Assembly (NCBI GenBank): GCA_964402115.1
Contig: CAYOBW010000033.1
Location: 1-37,411, forward strand
From: CAYOBW01 sp964402115
GTDB taxonomy: Bacteria; Verrucomicrobiota; Kiritimatiellia; UBA8416; CAYOBW01
DNA length: 37,411 nucleotides
Direction of reading: 5' to 3'
A model generated the notes under the pieces. The model searched no databases. It saw only the letters and a program-made list of their open reading frames with translations, and was not told the DNA's origin. Numbering within the stretch: position 1 is the first letter of the stretch; every line of letters starts with the position of its first letter. Positions 32,551-37,411 of the stretch are shown here, in pieces. Both the position numbers and the translations under genes were made by a program.

Positions 32551-34236
32551 TCAGCGTGACGGCCGGGCGGCCGGGGTTCCCGCCGGGCGGTTGTCGGTTG
32601 CGCCGTCGGGCCGGCGACGCGCCGGGCCGCCGACGCGGTCGGCTTTGTCCGCGCGCCCCTTCTCCGCGTCGCTGGCGCTGGCGGGCGGTCTGGCGGGGGC
32701 TTCGGCAGGTGGGCGGTTGCCGCGCTCGGGTCGCGCCCGCGCGGCCGTCGGCCGTTCCGACGTCTGCAGCGGCGGAGCCAGGAGCACCTTCTCGCCGGCC
32801 TTCAAGCCGGACACGATATGCACCATGCGGTTGTTGTCCTTGCCGATCTGGACCGGCCGCCGCGCGGTTGCGCCACGGTCGGCGACGAAGACGGTTGGCT
32901 GCCCGTCGAGCATGACCACGCACTGCAGCGGCACGTAGAGCACGTGGGGCAGTTCCTCGGCCAGGATTTCCGCCGTGCAGCTCATGCCGCTGCGGAGCAC
33001 CTCGCCGTCGGCCTCGATGTTGACCTGGGTTTCGTACACCTTCAGGTCGGGGTTGAACCAGATGCTCGCCTGGTCGGGCAGGGGGGCGATGCGCGAGACG
33101 GTTCCGACGAAGACCCTGCCGGGAATGGCGTCAACCGTGAGGGACACGCTCAGGCCGATGGTGACCTTCTTGAGGTTCGACTCGTGGATCTTGACGAGCG
33201 CCATCATGCGCTGGGTCGAGGGGAGGTACATCAGGTCCTCGCCCTCGCGCACCTCGCTGCCCTCGGCCAGCGGTTCGCGATCGCCCCGCCAGCCGTGGCC
33301 GCCGCCGCCGGCGCTGGTGGCATAGACGACCTCGCTTTCGCACGGGGCATAGATGCGGGCGGCCTCCACCTGCTCCTTCAACTCGGCCTGCTTCTGCTGC
33401 AGCCGCTCGAACTCGCTCTTGCGGGCAGCCGCGTCGGCTTCGGCCTGCAGGACGTTGGCCGTGGCCTTGCGGCGCGCCCGGTCGAGCGCCATGTTCGTCT
33501 GCTTGACCGCGCTCTCCAGTTCCGCCATGCGCCGCTTGTACGTGTATTCCTTCAGCACCTTCAAGTTGCCCCGGGCCAGGTCGAGGTCGAGCTCCGCTTT
33601 CTTTACCGATAGCGCGTCGGCCTGCAGCTCTGTCTGCGAAATGTACTTCTCGTCGAAAAGCTTGCGGGACCACTTCAGCTTTTCAGCGGCGCGCTGGAAC
33701 TCCTCGTCGGCCAGCGCGATCTTGGCCTCGCTCTGCTTCAGCTCCTGCGGGTAGTCCCCTTCGACGTACTTGGTGAGATCCTCGCGGGCGAACCGGTGCG
33801 CGAGCTCGGCCTTCTCGATTTCGCTCTGCGTCTCGTTCTGGATGATCGCCAGCTCCTCGCGCGCCCGGATGAACGCGGCCTCGGCGGTCTGGATCTTGAG
33901 CTCCCGCTCGAACAGGTCCTCCTTGAGTGCGGTGCAGTCGAGTTCGAGGAGAAGGTCGCCCTTCTTGACCCGCGAACCCTCCGCTGCGACGGAAAGCACC
34001 GTGGTGCGGCCCTGAACCTTGCTCTTGATCACCTCGCGGTCCACGGGGAGGATGGTGCCGGTTTGGGTCACGCTGATGGTCAGCGGGCCCTCGCGCACGA
34101 CGGCGGTGAGGGCGCTGTAATCCTTGGCGGCCGGCCTGGCGGCGCGCAGCGCCCAGGCCAGCGGCACGGCTGCCACGACGAGTGCGAGCAGGAACCAGGG
34201 CCAGCGGCGGGGGGGGCGGGACTCAAGGGGTGACAT
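32551..34236 (-). CDS. Periplasmic adaptor (MacA/HlyD-type membrane fusion protein)
   Basis: A 561-aa adaptor that bridges the inner-membrane transporter and the outer-membrane channel. One N-terminal membrane anchor (about residues 12-31, WPWFLLALVVAAVPLAWAL) is followed by a barrel start (GTILPVDREVIKSKV) and half-lipoyl motif (GSRVKKGDLLLELD). A long alpha-helical hairpin of about 190 residues (about 100-290) is rich in Glu/Lys/Ala and longer than in E. coli MacA. The second half contains VKIHESNLKKVTIGLSVSLT and VLYVPLQCVVMLDGQ, ending with a Pro/Ala/Arg-rich tail of about 60 residues. At 561 aa it is longer than the usual 370-400. It overlaps the upstream TolC-type gene by 14 bases. Confidence 0.92.
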   Translation of the reverse strand: MSPLESRPPRRWPWFLLALVVAAVPLAWALRAARPAAKDYSALTAVVREGPLTISVTQTGTILPVDREVIKSKVQGRTTVLSVAAEGSRVKKGDLLLELDCTALKEDLFERELKIQTAEAAFIRAREELAIIQNETQSEIEKAELAHRFAREDLTKYVEGDYPQELKQSEAKIALADEEFQRAAEKLKWSRKLFDEKYISQTELQADALSVKKAELDLDLARGNLKVLKEYTYKRRMAELESAVKQTNMALDRARRKATANVLQAEADAAARKSEFERLQQKQAELKEQVEAARIYAPCESEVVYATSAGGGGHGWRGDREPLAEGSEVREGEDLMYLPSTQRMMALVKIHESNLKKVTIGLSVSLTVDAIPGRVFVGTVSRIAPLPDQASIWFNPDLKVYETQVNIEADGEVLRSGMSCTAEILAEELPHVLYVPLQCVVMLDGQPTVFVADRGATARRPVQIGKDNNRMVHIVSGLKAGEKVLLAPPLQTSERPTAARARPERGNRPPAEAPARPPASASDAEKGRADKADRVGGPARRRPDGATDNRPAGTPAARPSR

Positions 34237-36052
34237 GCGGCAACTCCTTCAAGGGGGTTTCGGTCCAACGGCCGGTTTCCTCCACGGCGAGGATACCCAG
34301 GTTGCGCTGCAGCTCCAACTCGGCCAGGCGGTGGCTGACGACAGCCGTGGTCAGGCTGTTCTGCGCCGAGAGCAGCGCCGCCTGAGCCTCGAGCACGTCG
34401 CGGATCTGGGCACGGCCCGCTTCGAGGAAGAGCGTTGTGCTGGCTTGGCGGCGACGGGCGAGCTCGACGGCGACGGCCTGGATGGCGATGCTCTGCCGCT
34501 GTTCGAGCAGGGAGCTGACGCGGTTGGCGACCTCGAGTTTGATCTTGTCCTCCAGGTCCCGCAGAGCCCGCTCGCCCTGGTCCAGGTCCAGCAGGCTCTT
34601 GCGGTAGGCCGCGCGCTCGGCCGTACGTTCGACCGGCAGGTCGAGTTTCAGCAGGGCCCCGTAGGAGCCGTCCTTGGGCTGCAGGGCGGCATTCCCTTCG
34701 CCCGCGCTGGCCGCGCCGCTGCGGCGGCCGCCGGCTGCTGCGCTGCCCAGGAGCGTTAGTTCCGCCCGCAGGGCGTCGGCGGCGACGGCGACGGCTCGGC
34801 GGGCATCCTCGAGCTGGCCTTGCGCCACGCGGATTTCGCCGCGGTGGTCCAGGGCGATGCGGGTGGCGTCGCCGAGCGCGAGACCCAGCGCGGTGCGGGG
34901 ATCGTGGTTCGTGGCGGCCGCGGCATACCCGCCGTTCGGCAGGCGGCCGAGGGTGTTGGTGGTCTGGTTGACAAGCTCGCGCAGCTCGTCATGGTCCAGC
35001 AGGACGGCGGCGTCCGGCGGTAGGCCGAGCGCGACCTTGAACGTGTCCAGGCGCTGGGACGCTTCACGGCGGGCGGACACCCAGCCGTTCTGGGCCCGCA
35101 ACACATCCTGCTTGGCCTGGTCCACCTGGATCTCGGGCAGGAGGCCGGCCTGCGCCAGGCTGGCCGCGCGCTGCGCGGAGGCGAGCAGTTGCTGGTAGTT
35201 CTCCCAGGCATTCGCGACCTGGTCGTCGGCGCCCAGCACGTCGAGGTAGCTCCGGCAAAGGTCCACCACGAAGCCGCGCCGGTACTCCTCGAACGTCCAG
35301 ACCGCGTACAGCACGTTTCGCTCCGCCAGCGTCAGGGGCTCGCGCGCGATCGCGCGGCCCGCGCCGCGCAGCAGGGGCACGCTGACCGAGGCGTCGGCGG
35401 AGAGGCCCGAGGCCGAGACGCGGCTGCCTGTGAGGAGCTTCACGAGGTCGGCCGTCAATTGGGCCGTGAACTTCGCGCCCGTGGCAAACGTGCGGGCCAG
35501 CCCGAGCCCGGCCGAGTTGGCGAGGCTGGTCACGGGCGTGTCGCCGGTGCGGTCGTGCGCCAGGTTGCTCTCGGCTTTTGCGTCGCCCACGGAGCGGAAG
35601 GTGTTCTGGGCCACGTCCAGATCGAGCGCGACGCCGAAAAGCCGCTCCTTCTCGTCCTGGTAGCGGGAGCTGTTCTGCGCCGCCACGTGCAGCGCCTGGA
35701 GCAGCGTGAGCCGGCAGGGGGCGCCGGGCGTGTACCCGGGTGGAATGGCCGCTTCCGGCGCGTTTGTCGCAACGGCCGGGAGGGCGCCGGCGGGCGCGGG
35801 GGCTGCCTGCGTCAGGCGCTGGTCACGCAGCAGCCGCTCCCGCAGGGCCGCGGAGGGGCGGGCGATCGTGAACGGGCCGCTGCGGCCCAGCGCTACCGTT
35901 TCCGCGGCCGCGATATTGCGGAGCGCAGCCGCGTCGGCTGCCGCCCGGTGCTGGGCGGGGGTGCGACAACCCGCCATGCACAGGGCGCAGGCCAGGCTGC
36001 CGACCGCGGCGGCGAGCGCTTCGAGACTGCGTTGTAGACTCCGGTCTTGCAT
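34223..36052 (-). CDS. TolC-family outer-membrane efflux lipoprotein
   Basis: A 609-aa outer-membrane channel, first gene of the export operon. The N-terminus carries a lipoprotein signal with C29 in CMAGC, so the mature protein should be lipid-anchored, as in NodT/OprM-type channels. The helical tunnel domains show the two-fold TolC repeat: LTLAERNVLYAVWTFEEYRR with ANAWENYQQLLASAQRAASLAQ, and later VRVAQGQLEDA-like EIRVAQGQLEDARRAV with RRRQASTTLFLEAGRAQIRDVLEAQAALL, the segment typical for the family. Residues about 60-110 form a Pro/Ala-rich linker. ATG 36052 follows a purine-poor leader; the true start may shift by nine codons upstream. Confidence 0.9.
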   Translation of the reverse strand: MQDRSLQRSLEALAAAVGSLACALCMAGCRTPAQHRAAADAAALRNIAAAETVALGRSGPFTIARPSAALRERLLRDQRLTQAAPAPAGALPAVATNAPEAAIPPGYTPGAPCRLTLLQALHVAAQNSSRYQDEKERLFGVALDLDVAQNTFRSVGDAKAESNLAHDRTGDTPVTSLANSAGLGLARTFATGAKFTAQLTADLVKLLTGSRVSASGLSADASVSVPLLRGAGRAIAREPLTLAERNVLYAVWTFEEYRRGFVVDLCRSYLDVLGADDQVANAWENYQQLLASAQRAASLAQAGLLPEIQVDQAKQDVLRAQNGWVSARREASQRLDTFKVALGLPPDAAVLLDHDELRELVNQTTNTLGRLPNGGYAAAATNHDPRTALGLALGDATRIALDHRGEIRVAQGQLEDARRAVAVAADALRAELTLLGSAAAGGRRSGAASAGEGNAALQPKDGSYGALLKLDLPVERTAERAAYRKSLLDLDQGERALRDLEDKIKLEVANRVSSLLEQRQSIAIQAVAVELARRRQASTTLFLEAGRAQIRDVLEAQAALLSAQNSLTTAVVSHRLAELELQRNLGILAVEETGRWTETPLKELPHVTP

Positions 36053-36202
36053 GGGTGTTCGCTCCGCGCGGGTCGCCACCCGTTACCGAAGCAGGGTCGT
36101 GACACGCTACGCGAACAAAGAACTTAACGCGAAAGCGTGCGCGGAGAGAAGCGAAAAGAAGCGGAGCAGCGCTGGAATCATGGCCGGGGGACGGTTTTTC
36201 TG

Positions 36203-36230
36203 TTGATCTTTGCCTCCGGATCACTACAGT
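36203..36230 (+). promoter_or_regulatory. Weak candidate promoter for tRNA-His
   Basis: TTGATC (36203-36208) and TACAGT (36225-36230) are 16 bases apart, 75 bases before the tRNA. The match is modest and the gap slightly long, so this is a low-confidence call. Confidence 0.25.
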
Positions 36231-36304
36231 ACACCCCCGTTCGTAGACCGACGGGGAAACCGTAAGGCGCCGTATCCCTGGTCAGTCAAGTTGACAGAGT
36301 CGAT

Positions 36305-36382
36305 GGCGGGCGTAGCTCAGCTGGTTAGAGCGTCAGATTGTGGATCTGATGGCCGCGGGTTCGAATCCCGTCGCTCGCCCCA
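36305..36382 (+). tRNA. tRNA-His (anticodon GTG)
   Basis: A complete cloverleaf: acceptor GCGGGCG (36306-36312) pairs with CGCTCGC (36372-36378) with one G-U; the D arm is GCTCAGCTGGTTAGAGC; anticodon stem CAGAT/ATCTG encloses the loop TTGTGGA with anticodon GTG; the T arm GCGGGTTCGAATCCCG is canonical. The G at 36305 is the extra G-1 that pairs with discriminator C73, the identity element for histidyl-tRNA synthetase, and CCA is encoded (36380-36382). It stands alone, not in a tRNA cluster. Confidence 0.97.
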
Positions 36383-36479
36383 TCCTCCGCATGCTGGATC
36401 GCTTGCTACAGTCACGTCCCCGGCCCGCTGCCGGTTTAAGCCGGCGGCCCACGGCTGGTTGCCTTATCGCTCCACGCGC

Positions 36480-36779
36480 ATGAAACCAAGCCGCAAGCCC
36501 GTTCGGAAATGCCACGCCTGCCCGCTGAACCTGGGCGACCACTGCTGGGCGTACGATTACCCGCGCGGGCAGTGGCGGGGGGAGAGGCGCTGCCCGGGAC
36601 AGGCCGATGCGGCGCTGCAGGCGCGGTATGACGAGTGGTTGAAGGAGCCCCGGATCAAGACGGGACGCGAGCTGCGGCGTGCGGCGTTCCGCACCCGCAA
36701 ACGTTCTGGCACGTATTCGGATGCCAAGGGGAGCCGGGCACAGGCCTCCGGCAAAACCGCGCGGAAGGCCCGGCGCTAG
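36480..36779 (+). CDS. 99-aa Cys-containing protein, unknown function
   Basis: A small basic protein starting MKPSRKPVRKCHACPLNLGD, then HCWAYDYPRGQWRGERRCPG. Four cysteines in a C-x2-C-x8-C-x15-C pattern at residues 11-40 suggest a zinc ribbon or Fe-S site. The rest is helical and strongly basic (ELRRAAFRTRKRSGTYSDAKG...), which suggests RNA or DNA contact. I have a vague memory of short proteins with this CxxC...HCW.Y.YPRGQW pattern in deltaproteobacteria and PVC bacteria, but no named family. The gene lies between tRNA-His and the hflX-like frame; no ribosome-binding site is evident, and the longer open frame upstream crosses the tRNA and is not plausible. Confidence 0.7.
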   Translation: MKPSRKPVRKCHACPLNLGDHCWAYDYPRGQWRGERRCPGQADAALQARYDEWLKEPRIKTGRELRRAAFRTRKRSGTYSDAKGSRAQASGKTARKARR

Positions 36780-36799
36780 CCGGCGGGCCGGCCGCCGGC
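36779..36799 (+). terminator. GC hairpin just after the 99-aa gene
   Basis: GCCGGCGG (36779-36786) and CCGCCGGC (36792-36799) form a perfect 8-bp stem with a five-base loop, starting on the last base of the stop codon and ending 15 bases before the next start. No U-tract follows, so full termination is doubtful. Confidence 0.4.
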
Positions 36800-36814
36800 C
36801 ACTCAGGGTGACGC

Positions 36815-37411
36815 ATGAGAACCAGGCACATGTTGCAGCGCATCGAGCAGGAGCGGGCGCTCCTCGTGCAGTGTATTCCCGCCAGCCGGCGGCGCGAGGA
36901 GGCCGCGGATTCGCTGCAGGAGCTCGAACGCCTGGCCGACACGGCCGGGGCGGTGGTGGTTGGCGCGATCACCCAGCGGCGAGACAAGCCCACGCCCGGC
37001 TTCCTGATCGGCGAGGGCAAGCTCGCCGACGTCCAGCTCGCCGCCAGGCATGGCGAGGCCAACCTGATCATCTTCGACAACGAACTGTCGCCCATGCAGG
37101 TGAACAATCTGGATATGGCGCTGGATATCAAGGTGATCGACCGGACCGAGCTGATCCTGCAGATCTTCGCGCGGCGCGCGCGCTCGGCGGAGTCGCAGAT
37201 CCAGGTCGAGCTCGCGCAGTTGGAGTACCTGGTCTCGCGCATCCCGGTGTCGGTCGTCAGCATCGGTCTCGAGGAGATCGCGCGTCGCTTCGCGAACTCG
37301 ATGCCGCGTGTCGCACTCGTCGGCGCGGGCGCGATGGCCGAGCTGGTCGTGAAGAACGCCGCGGATCACGGGGTGAAGATCGCGCTCGTCGCGAACCGCA
37401 CCTTGGAGCGC
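36815..37411 (+). CDS. HflX-like N-terminus joined in frame to glutamyl-tRNA reductase-like domain (partial; possible chimera)
   Basis: The 199 codons seen fall in two unlike parts. Residues 1-138 match the N-terminal domain of the ribosome-associated GTPase HflX: PTPGFLIGEGKLADVQ, NLIIFDNELSPMQVNNL, VIDRTELILQIFARRARS and ESQIQVELAQLEYL. In HflX the next conserved parts are a coiled coil and GxGGxGPGETQ before the G domain. Instead, from about residue 141 (nt ~37235), the sequence reads IPVSVVSIGLEEIARRF, RVALVGAGAMAELVVKNA and IALVANRTLER. That is the end of the catalytic domain and the NADPH-binding Rossmann motif of glutamyl-tRNA reductase (HemA), the enzyme that starts tetrapyrrole synthesis. 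The window ends there. Either this is an odd fusion or the assembly joined two genes at a contig end. Confidence 0.75.
   Translation, partial: MRTRHMLQRIEQERALLVQCIPASRRREEAADSLQELERLADTAGAVVVGAITQRRDKPTPGFLIGEGKLADVQLAARHGEANLIIFDNELSPMQVNNLDMALDIKVIDRTELILQIFARRARSAESQIQVELAQLEYLVSRIPVSVVSIGLEEIARRFANSMPRVALVGAGAMAELVVKNAADHGVKIALVANRTLER

Noticed and set aside
36053..36180. Promoter for the export operon
   Set aside because: On the minus strand the stretch has no convincing -35/-10 pair; the repetitive GCGAAAGCG-type sequence there could be another dispersed element.
36210..36779. Longer version of the 99-aa gene beginning before the tRNA
   Set aside because: It would translate through tRNA-His; the conserved-looking part starts at 36480.
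1..37411. CRISPR array, prophage or insertion sequence with transposase
   Set aside because: No regularly spaced direct repeats, no integrase, transposase, capsid or terminase frame was seen on either strand.

Overview
The window is GC-rich bacterial chromosomal DNA. The mix of genes (lamin-tail/CotH surface giants, a secreted beta-helix protein, archaeal/eukaryal-type ProRS, dispersed palindromic repeats between genes) suggests a PVC-group organism, perhaps a Kiritimatiellota or Verrucomicrobiota genome reconstructed from a metagenome. That placement is an inference; there is no rRNA here to settle it.

Layout. 1-288 is the 5' end of a prolyl-tRNA synthetase gene (minus strand). A repeat-bearing gap leads to a D-Ala-D-Ala-ligase-like ATP-grasp gene and a small beta-barrel outer-membrane protein. 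2722-7765 is a tight three-gene plus-strand cassette: a 973-aa exported protein of unknown function, a 333-aa membrane-anchored protein joined to it by an ATGA overlap, and a radical SAM/SPASM enzyme with a complete set of cluster cysteines. This is the best candidate in the window for a poorly described system. 7816-13775 is mostly housekeeping: tsaB (minus), then a plus-strand run of stand-alone IMP cyclohydrolase, QueD/PTPS, PHP phosphoesterase, a 44-aa Cys-rich protein, fmt, aroB and an unknown protein whose C-terminus is encoded by a REP-like palindromic element.

13894-28994 holds secreted and signalling functions: a beta-helix protein; a minus-strand operon of NtrB-like kinase, NtrC-like sigma-54 activator and a GT39-like membrane glycosyltransferase; a 1945-aa lamin-tail/CotH-like surface protein; and an orphan multi-PAS NarX-type kinase. 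A 750-bp gene-free, repeat-rich gap follows. 29745-36052 is one minus-strand operon for a tripartite MacAB-TolC-type export system (outer-membrane lipoprotein, adaptor, ATPase, permease) with a pseudouridine synthase gene at its 3' end.

The right end carries tRNA-His(GTG) with encoded G-1 and CCA, a 99-aa Cys-containing protein, and an open reading frame that starts as HflX and changes, in frame, into the NADP-binding domain of glutamyl-tRNA reductase. That last frame is either a real fusion or an assembly chimera.

All functional names come from reading motifs by eye; no database search was run.
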